From assembly GCF_002218005.2 (NCBI RefSeq), contig NZ_AP018678.1, forward strand, positions 1,798,001 through 1,862,000: DNA of 64,000 nucleotides, given 5' to 3'. The position numbers and the translations under genes are program-made. Under the pieces are notes generated by a model. The model ran no database searches. It worked only from the letters and a program-made list of their open reading frames with translations, and was not told where the DNA came from. This DNA comes from Vibrio algivorus (lineage in GTDB: Bacteria > Pseudomonadota > Gammaproteobacteria > Enterobacterales > Vibrionaceae). Positions 54,584 to 62,522 of the stretch are shown here, piece after piece; the first letter of the stretch is position 1; the number at the start of each line of letters is the position of its first letter.

Positions 54584-54892
54584 ATGAAATTAGATAGAAC
54601 AAAAATTGAAAAGAACCTAGAGGATTTTATTCAAAAAATCATCTATAAAACTATGCATATAGAAGGCACCACTACAATAACGGCTGTCTCTTATTTAGGC
54701 GATATGCGGATTACTAGTGTCACTGTTGATACAATCCAAAACGATGAGTTTGATCTAGAAGAGAGTACGGCTATAGCATTAGAAAAATGTAAACACAAAA
54801 CCTACGATGTACTGTATGAATTTGAGATTTACTATCTTTATCGAGAGTCGGGATTGATTGATTCATTACCTCATCAGCCCGAACAGTATTAA
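54584..54892 (+). CDS. Hypothetical protein downstream of dxs
   Basis: 102 residues, family not recognised. It appears to be a small alpha/beta protein: an N-terminal helix (RTKIEKNLEDFIQKII), two strands (TTTITAVSYLGD and RITSVTVDTIQ), an acidic helix and a second charged segment (EFDLEESTAIALEKCKH). The C terminus is rich in Tyr, Pro and Gln. No signal peptide or membrane helix. The start is ATG with a weak ribosome site, and the base composition is more AT-rich than dxs. The 16-bp gap and the convergent hairpin at 54891 suggest it is the tail of the dxs operon. Function unknown. Confidence 0.65.
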   Translation: MKLDRTKIEKNLEDFIQKIIYKTMHIEGTTTITAVSYLGDMRITSVTVDTIQNDEFDLEESTAIALEKCKHKTYDVLYEFEIYYLYRESGLIDSLPHQPEQY

Positions 54893-54920
54893 TATTAGGC
54901 CTCACTGGAGACCTAATATT
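54891..54920. terminator. Bidirectional hairpin after the dxs operon
   Basis: AATATTAGGCCTC, loop ACTG, GAGACCTAATATT with one mismatch, between two converging genes whose stops it touches. The tail is only weakly T-rich. Confidence 0.6.
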
Positions 54921-54921
54921 A

Positions 54922-55263
54922 CTATATCAAGTCGAAATTAGTCGGCTCGTCGGTATAAACCGCAACATTCGACTTTTCGACTAGTCCGGTTTCAGCCACA
55001 CACTGCTGTTGAAAGAAGTCAGCAATTTCTTGACGCTGGCAGTGCGCTTCAAACGCTTCGTTACTTGCCCAGATTTCATGAAAAGCAATAGGGTAGCTTT
55101 CACCACCAGCAAATGGACTTGTGCGGTGACGGGTCACTACATATTGCAGGCAGCCATCTTCACGTAGAGTATTTGGCTCTAGTGCTTGAAGTACCGAAAA
55201 CAACTCATCTAGCTTGCCTTCTTTCGGTTGAAACTGCGCCACACAATATACTTTCTTAGACAT
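54922..55263 (-). CDS. Antibiotic biosynthesis monooxygenase (ABM)-fold protein, YgiN-like
   Basis: Small dimeric ferredoxin-like fold of the ABM family, in which YgiN is a quinol monooxygenase; the substrate here is unknown. The ATG at 55263 (MSKKVYCVAQFQPKEGKLDEL, 113 residues) follows GAAGGAAAATAAG; the longer frame adds five codons without a ribosome site. Motifs: FQPKEGKLDELFSVLQALE, EDGCLQYVV and FHEIWASNEAFEAH, typical of the family. It follows pgpA after 18 bp on the same strand. Confidence 0.82.
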   Translation of the reverse strand: MSKKVYCVAQFQPKEGKLDELFSVLQALEPNTLREDGCLQYVVTRHRTSPFAGGESYPIAFHEIWASNEAFEAHCQRQEIADFFQQQCVAETGLVEKSNVAVYTDEPTNFDLI

Positions 55264-55281
55264 CTTATTTTCCTTCAATCG

Positions 55282-55794
55282 TTATAAATACAAAACCACC
55301 AGCCATAAACTGATCGCAGCAAACACACCAGCCAACACATCATCAATCATAATGCCAAAGCCACCATGAACATGACGATCGAGCAAGCTAATCGGCCACG
55401 GCTTTACCATGTCAAAAATTCGAAATAAAACAAAGCCAATCAATAAAGTTTGCCAATCATAATGTGGTAACCCCATAAAAGGCACCACACTCATGGTGAT
55501 CCAAAATCCGACGAACTCATCCCACACAATCGCACCATGATCATGCACTTGCATATCATCTGAGGTTTTCTGACAGATGACGATACCTAATAAGGCGGCC
55601 ACGATCACTACAACGCCATACGCCAGCGTAGGTAATTGCACCAATAATAAATAAAACGGGATCGAGGCAAGCGTCCCCATGGTACCGGGAACGATTTTAG
55701 ATAAACCGCTACCAAAACCCACTGCCAATAAGTGCCAAGGATTCGACAACTTAATGCGAGACAATGGATTGATGGATGGTTTTTGTTGTGACAT
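55282..55794 (-). CDS. pgpA: Phosphatidylglycerophosphatase A
   Basis: Dephosphorylates phosphatidylglycerophosphate to phosphatidylglycerol in the inner membrane. Length is 170 residues (E. coli 172), about four membrane segments. PgpA hallmarks: GSGLSKIVPGTMGTLASIPF near 30, the acidic motif HDHGAIVWDEFVGFW and the C-terminal RIFDMVKPWPISLLDRHVHGG with MIDDVLAG. It lies 26 bp downstream of thiL, as in E. coli. Confidence 0.94.
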   Translation of the reverse strand: MSQQKPSINPLSRIKLSNPWHLLAVGFGSGLSKIVPGTMGTLASIPFYLLLVQLPTLAYGVVVIVAALLGIVICQKTSDDMQVHDHGAIVWDEFVGFWITMSVVPFMGLPHYDWQTLLIGFVLFRIFDMVKPWPISLLDRHVHGGFGIMIDDVLAGVFAAISLWLVVLYL

Positions 55795-55820
55795 GTTGTG
55801 CCTATGTTTTTATAAATATA

Positions 55821-56819
55821 TTAATAGAAATGATCAAAACCTTGCGCTTGCAAGATAGGATCATCCGATAACAGCGGTTGCCCTTCACGTAACAAAGTAA
55901 GCTGAGATACGTTTTGTGATGATTGCGGTGACACAATTTGCCCGATATAAGTGAGCTGACAACCGGTTTGCTGCTCAACCTTAGCAAGTTTCGACTTCTT
56001 CTCATCAGCTACAGTAAAACACAATTCGTACTCTTCACCGCTTTGCAGAGCCACTTGTTGAGCGAGATTGTGTTCTCCACAAAATTCAATCACTTCTGCC
56101 GATAAAGGCAATAACGCGACATCAATTTCAGCCGCGACATTCGAGCGTTTTAAGATATGCCCAAGATCGGCCACCAGCCCATCGGAAATATCAATGCAGC
56201 TTGTGGCAATACCGCGTAGCCTTTCCGCCACACCAATGCGAGATTGCGGGTAAAAATGACGCTCAACCAACTCTTTTGCGTAGCGCTTACTATGAAGCTC
56301 CGATTGCAAAATCACGCTTAACCCCGCATGACTATCGCCTAATTGACCGGTGACATAAACCGAATCGCCGACTTTAGCACCACCACGAGTTAGCGCTTGC
56401 CCAGTTGGCACTAATCCTTGAATAGTAAATGAAATACTCAAAGGGCCTTTGGTGGTATCTCCGCCAATCAGTTGCAAACCGTGTTCATCCGCCAACTTAA
56501 ACATGGCATTACAAAATGGAGTGAGCCACGCGTCATCAATCTCGGGTAGCGTCAGAGCCATAGAAAACCACGCCGGCGTTGCGCCCATCGCAGCCAGATC
56601 GCTAATATTAGACATCAAAGCTTTATGAGCCACCGCAGCAGGATCCGCTTCAATAAGAAAGTGAGTACCCAGTACTACCGTGTCGGTGCTGATGGCAATT
56701 TGATAACCAGGTGGTGGTGAAATCAACGCGCAATCATCGCCTAATGCAATATCAACATCCGCTCGATTGACTTGTTTATGGGCAAAATATTTTTCGATTA
56801 AGTTAAACTCACCAGACAT
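55821..56819 (-). CDS. thiL: Thiamine-monophosphate kinase
   Basis: Last step of thiamin diphosphate synthesis (TMP + ATP to TPP). PurM-like fold. The start is the ATG at 56819 (MSGEFNLIEKYF), giving 332 residues (E. coli 325); the upstream frame to 56855 overlaps the terminator. Motifs: ALGDDCALI, STDTVVLGTHF, LMSNISDLAAMGATP and LIGGDTTKGPL. Preceded by nusB with 135 bp and a terminator between, followed closely by pgpA. Confidence 0.94.
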   Translation of the reverse strand: MSGEFNLIEKYFAHKQVNRADVDIALGDDCALISPPPGYQIAISTDTVVLGTHFLIEADPAAVAHKALMSNISDLAAMGATPAWFSMALTLPEIDDAWLTPFCNAMFKLADEHGLQLIGGDTTKGPLSISFTIQGLVPTGQALTRGGAKVGDSVYVTGQLGDSHAGLSVILQSELHSKRYAKELVERHFYPQSRIGVAERLRGIATSCIDISDGLVADLGHILKRSNVAAEIDVALLPLSAEVIEFCGEHNLAQQVALQSGEEYELCFTVADEKKSKLAKVEQQTGCQLTYIGQIVSPQSSQNVSQLTLLREGQPLLSDDPILQAQGFDHFY

Positions 56820-56853
56820 GAACACACTCGCTAATTGAAAGGTCAAAGTATAC

Positions 56854-56882
56854 AAAAAAGGCCAGCGCTTGGCTGACCTTTT
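56854..56882 (-). terminator. Terminator between nusB and thiL
   Basis: Minus strand: AAGGTCAGC, loop CAAGC region, GCTGGCCTT, then TTTT; one G-U pair. Confidence 0.82.
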
Positions 56883-56954
56883 CGACTATTTATTTCATCG
56901 ACGATTTGTTTCATCAACTTGTGTTTCAGAGACCTGAATCACAATGCTTTGAAA

Positions 56955-57422
56955 TTACTTTTTACGTACGTGCGGTGCCGCTTTATCAAGCACACCATTG
57001 ATGAACTTATGACTATCTTCTGCGGCAAAGACTTTAGCAAGCTCAATTGCTTCGTTGATAACCACTTTGTATGGTACATCATCACGCTTAGTCATTTCAT
57101 ACATCGCAAGGCGAAGTAACGCTAATTCCATCATATCCAAATCTTGCATTGGACGAGAAAGGTATGGGCGTAACTTGCTGTCTAATTCCATGTTTGTGTT
57201 CACGACACCTGACAGTAAGTCTTGAAAATAAGCAACATCCGTTTCTGGTGCTTTTAAGCTAGGTTCACCAGCATGATGTTCTTCTTCATCATACTTTTCA
57301 CCGGTTAGAAACTGATGTTCAATAGTTGCCACATTTTCTTTAGTGACTTGCCAAGAATAAATCGCTTGTAGTGCGAATTGACGTGCATTACGACGTGCGG
57401 CTGGTTTCACGCGAGCCCCCAT
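56955..57422 (-). CDS. nusB: Transcription antitermination protein NusB
   Basis: With NusE (S10) binds boxA RNA in rRNA operons and prevents premature termination. 155 residues (E. coli 139) with extra residues in an acidic loop (KYDEEEHHAGEPSLKAPE). N-terminal RRNARQFALQAIYSWQVT and C-terminal LRLAMYEMTKRDDVPYKVVI then NEAIELAKVF are conserved. It starts 21 bp after ribH, as in E. coli. Confidence 0.95.
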   Translation of the reverse strand: MGARVKPAARRNARQFALQAIYSWQVTKENVATIEHQFLTGEKYDEEEHHAGEPSLKAPETDVAYFQDLLSGVVNTNMELDSKLRPYLSRPMQDLDMMELALLRLAMYEMTKRDDVPYKVVINEAIELAKVFAAEDSHKFINGVLDKAAPHVRKK

Positions 57423-57443
57423 TAGGAATTAGATTGCAAAAAA

Positions 57444-57911
57444 TTAGTTAATTTCATTTAAAACGTTGATCATCTCAAGTGCGCTAAGAGCAGCTTCTTG
57501 CCCTTTGTTACCAGCCTTGGTGCCCGCGCGTTCAATCGCTTGATCGATTGTATCAACAGTCAATACGCCAAATGCTACTGGAAGACTATATTCCAAAGAC
57601 ACTTGAGCCAGACCTTTATTACACTCACTACATACATAATCAAAGTGCGGTGTACCACCACGGATAACCGTACCAAGTGAAACAATCGCATCGAACTTAC
57701 CAGTCTTTGCCACACGTTGTGCAACAAGTGGTAATTCAACCGCACCAGGGCAACGAACAACCGTGATGTTGTCATCGCTTACTTGGCCGTGACGCTTCAA
57801 TGTGTCAATTGCACCTGAAAGTAAACTTTCGTTAATAAAGCTGTTAAAACGAGAAATAACGATAGCAATTTTTGCATTCGGAGCGGCAAAAGCACCTTCG
57901 ATTACTTTCAT
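57444..57911 (-). CDS. ribH: 6,7-dimethyl-8-ribityllumazine synthase
   Basis: Penultimate step of riboflavin synthesis: condenses the 5-amino-6-ribitylaminouracil with dihydroxybutanone phosphate to lumazine. 155 residues (E. coli 156). Motifs: ISRFNSFINESLLSGAIDTL, VRCPGAVELPLVAQ, LGTVIRGGTPHFDYVC (catalytic His) and PVAFGVLTVDTIDQAIERAG. AAAGGATAACTT precedes the ATG. It follows ribBX after a 204-bp gap that has a repeat element. Confidence 0.96.
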   Translation of the reverse strand: MKVIEGAFAAPNAKIAIVISRFNSFINESLLSGAIDTLKRHGQVSDDNITVVRCPGAVELPLVAQRVAKTGKFDAIVSLGTVIRGGTPHFDYVCSECNKGLAQVSLEYSLPVAFGVLTVDTIDQAIERAGTKAGNKGQEAALSALEMINVLNEIN

Positions 57912-57998
57912 AAGTTATCCTTTAACTGTTTTCTAGAGAGTGAGAATCGGCGGATTCTACCACAAATTTGTGAGCGATATCTATTGATAATTGTCCCT

Positions 57999-58110
57999 GG
58001 TTCCTAGTCTATAGTTACGCTTCGCTTCTAGGAAAAGAAAAGCCGCCAACAAATCTAATTAAAATAAGACTTTTTGACAGCTCTCTTCTAGAAACTAGCA
58101 CCTAGGAACC
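57999..58110. repeat. Inverted GGTTCCTAG repeat pair after ribBX
   Basis: GGTTCCTAG (57999) and CTAGGAACC (58102) are perfect complements about 95 bases apart, with secondary pairing TCTAGTTACGCTTCGCTTCTAG-like arms inside. The GGTTCCT unit is the same as in the array at 27704, and the AGCGAAGCG core appears on the minus strand near 58020. It ends five bases from the ribBX stop. Confidence 0.65.
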
Positions 58111-58115
58111 TTTTT

Positions 58116-59225
58116 CTATTCCGTTACATAATCTACGACATTCAAGCCGAAACCTGACAATGCATGGTAACGCTTATCTGACGACGATAATAAGCGCATA
58201 TCTTTTACGCCTAAATCCGCAAGGATCTGAGAACCCACACCCACTCGGCGTGAAGTACCCTGCTTTTTGGCCATTACAGGTGCAGTGGCATTATCTTGTT
58301 GCTCGAATACTTTTACCTTATGAATGATTGATTCTACGGTTTCTTCTTTGCCTAGAATAACTAGCACGCCGCCTTCTTGGTTAATCCGCTGCATTGCCGC
58401 ATCCAGAGACCAACTACGATCACTTGAACGATTCGAATGCAATAGATCAGTGAAAGTATCTTGCAAGTGAACTCGAACCAAACAGGCATTATCAGTCACA
58501 TTACCTTTACGTAGTGCATAATGAATCTGGTTATCAATCGTATCGCGGTAAGTCACGAGATCAAATTCACCAAATTCGGTTGGCAATTTACACTCAGACA
58601 CACGTTCAATAGTGGTTTCAGTGTTGTTACGGTATTCAATTAAATCGGCAATCGTACCCAATTTAATTCCATGCTTTTCAGCAAATACTTCTAAATCAGG
58701 ACGACGCGCCATGGTGCCGTCTTCATTTAAAATTTCCACAATAACAGAAGCGGGCTCTAGACCAGCAAGACGCGCCAAATCGCAGCCAGCTTCGGTATGG
58801 CCTGCACGAGTTAATACGCCACCATCTTGCGCAGCTAGGGGGAAAATGTGACCAGGCTGTACTAGATCTGCAGCTTTAGCATTTTTAGCAACAGCCGCTT
58901 GAACGGTTACCGCGCGATCCGCAGCTGAAATGCCAGTTGTTACTCCTTCGGCTGCTTCAATTGAAACAGTAAAGTTAGTCGTGTATTGAGCATTATTGTC
59001 TTGCACCATTGGCGGCAAGCCTAAGTTATGACAACGCTCTTTAGTCAATGTGAGACAAATCAAACCACGACCGTGAGTAGCCATAAAATTAATCGCTTCA
59101 GGCGTGATATGTTCAGCGGCCATAATAAGGTCACCTTCATTTTCACGATCTTCATCGTCCATTAAGATAACCATTTTACCTAGACGAATATCATCAATAA
59201 TTTCTTTTGAACTGCTAATTGGCAT
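58116..59225 (-). CDS. ribBX: 3,4-dihydroxy-2-butanone 4-phosphate synthase with degenerate RibA domain (RibBX)
   Basis: Makes the four-carbon unit of riboflavin from ribulose 5-phosphate. The N-terminal half (1-205) is an intact RibB: DDEDRENEGDLIMAAEHIT with the acidic metal residues, HGRGLICLTLT and RAGHTEAGCDLARLAG. The C-terminal half (about 206-369) aligns with GTP cyclohydrolase II. At the three zinc cysteines of RibA (VRVHxxC...RCDC), this protein has VRVHLQD, then RSSD: D256, S267 and D269. It cannot bind the zinc and should be inactive as RibA. A proteobacterial RibBX variant of this kind is known. 369 residues. Confidence 0.93.
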   Translation of the reverse strand: MPISSSKEIIDDIRLGKMVILMDDEDRENEGDLIMAAEHITPEAINFMATHGRGLICLTLTKERCHNLGLPPMVQDNNAQYTTNFTVSIEAAEGVTTGISAADRAVTVQAAVAKNAKAADLVQPGHIFPLAAQDGGVLTRAGHTEAGCDLARLAGLEPASVIVEILNEDGTMARRPDLEVFAEKHGIKLGTIADLIEYRNNTETTIERVSECKLPTEFGEFDLVTYRDTIDNQIHYALRKGNVTDNACLVRVHLQDTFTDLLHSNRSSDRSWSLDAAMQRINQEGGVLVILGKEETVESIIHKVKVFEQQDNATAPVMAKKQGTSRRVGVGSQILADLGVKDMRLLSSSDKRYHALSGFGLNVVDYVTE

Positions 59226-59305
59226 ATTGAATTCCTAACTATTCTTATTCTGCTGAGGCTGACTTGGCTGCAAATAACTCGAAAATAGAGTTAAATTAAA
59301 TAAAG

Positions 59306-59965
59306 TTAAGCAAAGCCATTTTTTTGCAATAGGTCCATAGTAACGCGAGAAACCGGTGTCGCTTCTTCTTCCGCCTTACCTGTAATTAATCGTTCTAAAT
59401 AACGGGCAATCACATCCACTTCCAAATTAACTTTTCGTCCAACGACAAAGCTATTGACGGTTGTTTCTTGTGAAGTGTGCGGAACAATTGTGATTTTAAA
59501 AGCATTTTTACGAACATCATTAACCGTTAAACTAATACCATCAATGGTAACAGAACCTTTTTCGGCAATGTAACGAGCGAGATGACTTGGGACTTCAATC
59601 CAATACTCCATCGCACGACCAACTGGTTGACGATCGATAATTACACCAACATCATCTATATGCCCAGAAACAATATGTCCACCAAAGCGAGTCGAAGGAA
59701 GCATGGCTTTTTCTAAGTTAACTGATTCTCCCACTTGATATTGTGAAAAACCAGTGCGCTTTAAGGTTTCTAGTGATAAGTCAGCGCGATAACTACGTTG
59801 ATCAAATGCCACCACTGTCAGACAAACACCATTGGTTGCGATACTATCACCTAAGTGTACATCCGACATATCTAGCTTACCGGCATCAACCTTAATGGTG
59901 ACATCTTCACCTTTAGGGGTAATCGCCAAGATAGTACCGACCGCTTCAACAATTCCTGTAAACAT
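59306..59965 (-). CDS. ribE: Riboflavin synthase alpha chain
   Basis: Dismutates two lumazines to riboflavin and the ribityl uracil. Two tandem lumazine-binding repeats are visible (about 1-95 and 96-200), each with the conserved MFTGIVEAVG or GHIVSGHIDDVG start and a GVCLTV or GISLTVNDV core. Length is 219 residues (E. coli RibC 213). Named ribE here; E. coli calls it ribC. It lies between ribD and ribBX. Confidence 0.95.
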   Translation of the reverse strand: MFTGIVEAVGTILAITPKGEDVTIKVDAGKLDMSDVHLGDSIATNGVCLTVVAFDQRSYRADLSLETLKRTGFSQYQVGESVNLEKAMLPSTRFGGHIVSGHIDDVGVIIDRQPVGRAMEYWIEVPSHLARYIAEKGSVTIDGISLTVNDVRKNAFKITIVPHTSQETTVNSFVVGRKVNLEVDVIARYLERLITGKAEEEATPVSRVTMDLLQKNGFA

Positions 59966-59988
59966 AACGTCTCTTTCTCATTAAAATT

Positions 59989-61140
59989 CTATTTTTTCTT
60001 GATGGTTGCGGTTAAGCGAATATCACTATCTACCATGCGCACATCTTGAATATCTAGTTCAATCAAATCATTCATTGAGCTTAGGCCACACAGTTGAGTT
60101 AAACCACGACCATCTGTGCCCATCAACCTTGGTGCAAGATAAATAATCAGTTCATCAACACAATTTTGCTCAATGAAACTTGCGGCTAACTGAGCGCCAG
60201 CTTCAACCCATATATGATTAATATTATGCTCATCAGCAAGTTGCTTTAATACACTTGGCAGATCAAACTGTTGCTCAACGACCTTGGCTGCTCGTGATTG
60301 ATGGCTAGACTTAAAGGGATCTGGTACTTCAATCGCCAAATCATGCAAGGTAAGGATCTCGCCTTGCTGTTGCCATAATTTTAAATCGGTATATTCAGGG
60401 TTTTGCAACTTAGCTTGTCGATCAAGCACAACTCGTACAGGCTGTCGTAGTGAATCTTGTTGGTAAACCGCTTGAATTGACTCAGGGAGATCTTGCCAGC
60501 GAACATTGAGTGATGCGTTATCATCGATCACCGTTTTAGCGGTAGATAGAATCGCGCCCGCTTTGGCTCGGTATGCTTGTACATCTTGACGTGCTTTCGG
60601 GCCTGTAATCCATTGACTATCACCATTCGCGAGTGCGGTTTTACCATCAAGGCTAGCGGCTAATTTAAGCTGAACAAATGGCATCCCTGTTTTCATTCGT
60701 TTAATAAAACCAGGATTGAGATTAATGGCATCTTGCTCAAGCAAACCGACATCTACTTGAATGCCAGCCTCACGCAACATTTGAATGCCTCGGCCTGCCA
60801 CTTGAGGGTTGGGATCTTGCATCGCACACACTACCCGAGCAACTTGCGCTTTAATTAATGCTTCCGCGCAAGGTGGCGTACGACCATAATGAGAACAAGG
60901 CTCTAACGTTACATAAGCGGTTGCGCCTGTGGCTTGTTCAGCGGCTTGACGCAGGGCATAAACTTCCGCATGTGGTTGTCCAGCTTTAAGATGTGCTCCC
61001 TGTCCAATCACAGCCTGATCTTTGGTGATCACACAACCAACGTTAGGGTTTGGCGCAGTGGTATAAATACCTTGTTTTGCCAAAGCGATCGCTTGAGTCA
61101 TCATTTGATAATCAAAAGCAGAAAACACAACTTGAGTCAT
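59989..61140 (-). CDS. ribD: Bifunctional riboflavin deaminase/reductase RibD
   Basis: Second and third steps after GTP cyclohydrolase II. The N-terminal zinc deaminase (1-150) has the HAEVYALR and LEPCSHYGRTPPCAEAL motifs (His, Glu, two Cys). The C-terminal reductase (about 155-383) has RPVRVVLDRQ and VEAGAQLAASFI. Length is 383 residues (E. coli 367). It follows nrdR after 45 bp. Confidence 0.95.
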   Translation of the reverse strand: MTQVVFSAFDYQMMTQAIALAKQGIYTTAPNPNVGCVITKDQAVIGQGAHLKAGQPHAEVYALRQAAEQATGATAYVTLEPCSHYGRTPPCAEALIKAQVARVVCAMQDPNPQVAGRGIQMLREAGIQVDVGLLEQDAINLNPGFIKRMKTGMPFVQLKLAASLDGKTALANGDSQWITGPKARQDVQAYRAKAGAILSTAKTVIDDNASLNVRWQDLPESIQAVYQQDSLRQPVRVVLDRQAKLQNPEYTDLKLWQQQGEILTLHDLAIEVPDPFKSSHQSRAAKVVEQQFDLPSVLKQLADEHNINHIWVEAGAQLAASFIEQNCVDELIIYLAPRLMGTDGRGLTQLCGLSSMNDLIELDIQDVRMVDSDIRLTATIKKK

Positions 61141-61185
61141 GACTTTATTCCAATAGCTAAAATTGTAGATCTTAGAGATAAATAA

Positions 61186-61635
61186 TTAATCTTCTAAACG
61201 TGCAATTTCTTCACCAAATTCACGGATATCTTCAAAGCTACGGTAAACCGAAGCAAAACGAATATAGGCAACTTTGTCGAGAGTTTTGAGTTGTTCCATC
61301 ACTAAGTTGCCAATCATTTCACTTGGCACTTCACGTTCACCGGTGGCGCGCAATTTCGATTTAATAGTGCTGATCGACAGTTCAACCGCATCGGCACTGA
61401 CAGGGCGTTTTTCCAGCGAGCGTTGAATACCACCAATCATTTTATCTTCATCAAAAGGCTCTCGATTACCATTGGTTTTTATCACTTTAGGCATCACTAA
61501 TTCTGCGCTTTCAAAGGTAGTAAAACGTTCACTACAAGCAAGGCATTGGCGACGACGGCGTACTTGATGACCATCGGCAACTAATCGCGAATCAATGACT
61601 TTAGTGTCATTTTCAGAACAAAATGGGCAGTGCAT
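61186..61635 (-). CDS. nrdR: Transcriptional repressor NrdR
   Basis: Represses ribonucleotide reductase operons in response to ATP and dATP. 149 residues, equal to E. coli. The N-terminal zinc ribbon has C3, C6, C31 and C34 (CPFC and CLAC), followed by an ATP-cone (RSLEKRPVSADAVELSIS). GGGAGAGAGG precedes the ATG. nrdR leads the riboflavin genes, as in E. coli. Confidence 0.96.
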   Translation of the reverse strand: MHCPFCSENDTKVIDSRLVADGHQVRRRRQCLACSERFTTFESAELVMPKVIKTNGNREPFDEDKMIGGIQRSLEKRPVSADAVELSISTIKSKLRATGEREVPSEMIGNLVMEQLKTLDKVAYIRFASVYRSFEDIREFGEEIARLED

Positions 61636-61878
61636 CCTCTCTCCCTCGAATCAGAGTCGTTTTATATTCTTTATTATTGATCTAGTTTATCCGAAATAAC
61701 TAGGCTTAGCGACTGCACACCTAAGCTTCATCGTCATTATCGAATAAATTTTATCTCTAAGTTGAGCAAAGTTAGCGATAAGGTTACACTTACTGTAATT
61801 TCAGTGATCGCTTAGTGCTCACCATCACTCACATTTTGGTCCGGGTATCTCTACGGATAGATATAGGAAGTAATAAAT

Positions 61879-62208
61879 ATGAAATATGTAGGATTAGCAG
61901 GATTGCTAGTATTAGCCTTATCAGGCTGTTCAAGCACCACTCAAGAAGATAATTACTTAGATGCGTCGTTCGAACTATGCAACACTGAAGTAAAAGTATT
62001 CTCTACCAGTGATGACGGTAAAGTTCGTATCGTTTGTGCTGACGGCTCGAAGTTCGCAATGGACAACGCGAAAACTTTAGACACAATGCGTGACCTAAAT
62101 GCTTCTTATTGTTCTGGTGAAGGTCTAGGTCAATTTAACGAAAGCTCTCGTTACTACATGTTCAAATGTAAGTCTGGCTCAATGATTAGCATCAACAAAG
62201 ACGACTAA
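61879..62208 (+). CDS. Small lipoprotein with four cysteines
   Basis: 109 residues; not a family I can name. Signal peptide with the lipobox ALSGC (C17) gives a lipid-anchored mature protein. The mature part has four further Cys (ELCNTE, IVCADG, SYCSGE, FKCKSG), suited to two disulfides in the periplasm. A good ribosome site (AGGAAG) precedes the ATG. It lies next to nrdR but divergent from it; E. coli has a lipoprotein gene (yajI) next to nrdR too, although I see no clear sequence likeness. The stop is followed at once by a (GTTTCGA)8 array. Confidence 0.75.
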   Translation: MKYVGLAGLLVLALSGCSSTTQEDNYLDASFELCNTEVKVFSTSDDGKVRIVCADGSKFAMDNAKTLDTMRDLNASYCSGEGLGQFNESSRYYMFKCKSGSMISINKDD

Positions 62209-62264
62209 GTTTCGAGTTTCGAGTTTCGAGTTTCGAGTTTCGAGTTTCGAGTTTCGAGTTTCGA
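62209..62264. repeat. Tandem array (GTTTCGA)8 after the lipoprotein stop
   Basis: Eight perfect copies, starting on the first base after the stop codon TAA. Identical in unit and number to the array at 45685. A terminator follows ten bases later. Confidence 0.96.
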
Positions 62265-62273
62265 GAAAATCTT

Positions 62274-62311
62274 AAAGCCTCAGTTTGAATGTGCAAACTG
62301 AGGCTTTTTTA
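62274..62311 (+). terminator. Terminator of the lipoprotein gene
   Basis: A 14-bp perfect stem AAAGCCTCAGTTTG with a six-base loop, then a T run. Confidence 0.92.
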
Positions 62312-62317
62312 TTATTT

Positions 62318-62479
62318 ATACCAATCACACTAATTAAATAGTCAGAAATTGCGTAGGAAAAAGGTTTGAGAACAAGGCGAAAATTTTCGATAAGTAGTAT
62401 TCTACAATCAAAATTTATAACGCAGTTATCGAGCCTTTTAACAAGCAAGGATGATTAGATAATTTAGTACGATTGGTAT
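62318..62479. mobile_element. 162-bp MITE-like element with ATACCAATC ends
   Basis: Ends ATACCAATCACACTAATTAA and the near-complement TTTAGTACGATTGGTAT. The interior holds opposed copies of AAAATTTTCGATAAGTAG- and CTACAATCAAAATTT-like sequence. No open frame. I associate this sequence with an intergenic repeat common in vibrios and other marine gammaproteobacteria. It lies directly after the lipoprotein terminator. Confidence 0.75.
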
Positions 62480-62490
62480 TATCCCAAAAC

Positions 62491-62519
62491 AAAACCCAGC
62501 CATTTCTGGCTGGGTTTTA
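62491..62519. terminator. Symmetric AAAACCCAGCC hairpin
   Basis: AAAACCCAGCCA, loop TTTC, TGGCTGGGTTTT: a terminator on both strands. It stands apart from any gene end, between the MITE and the degraded repeat arm. Confidence 0.8.
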
Positions 62520-62522
62520 TCT

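Noticed and set aside
59226..59305. FMN riboswitch before ribBX
   Set aside because: The gap is only 80 bp, far shorter than the FMN aptamer, and lacks its conserved AGGGxxG-type segments.
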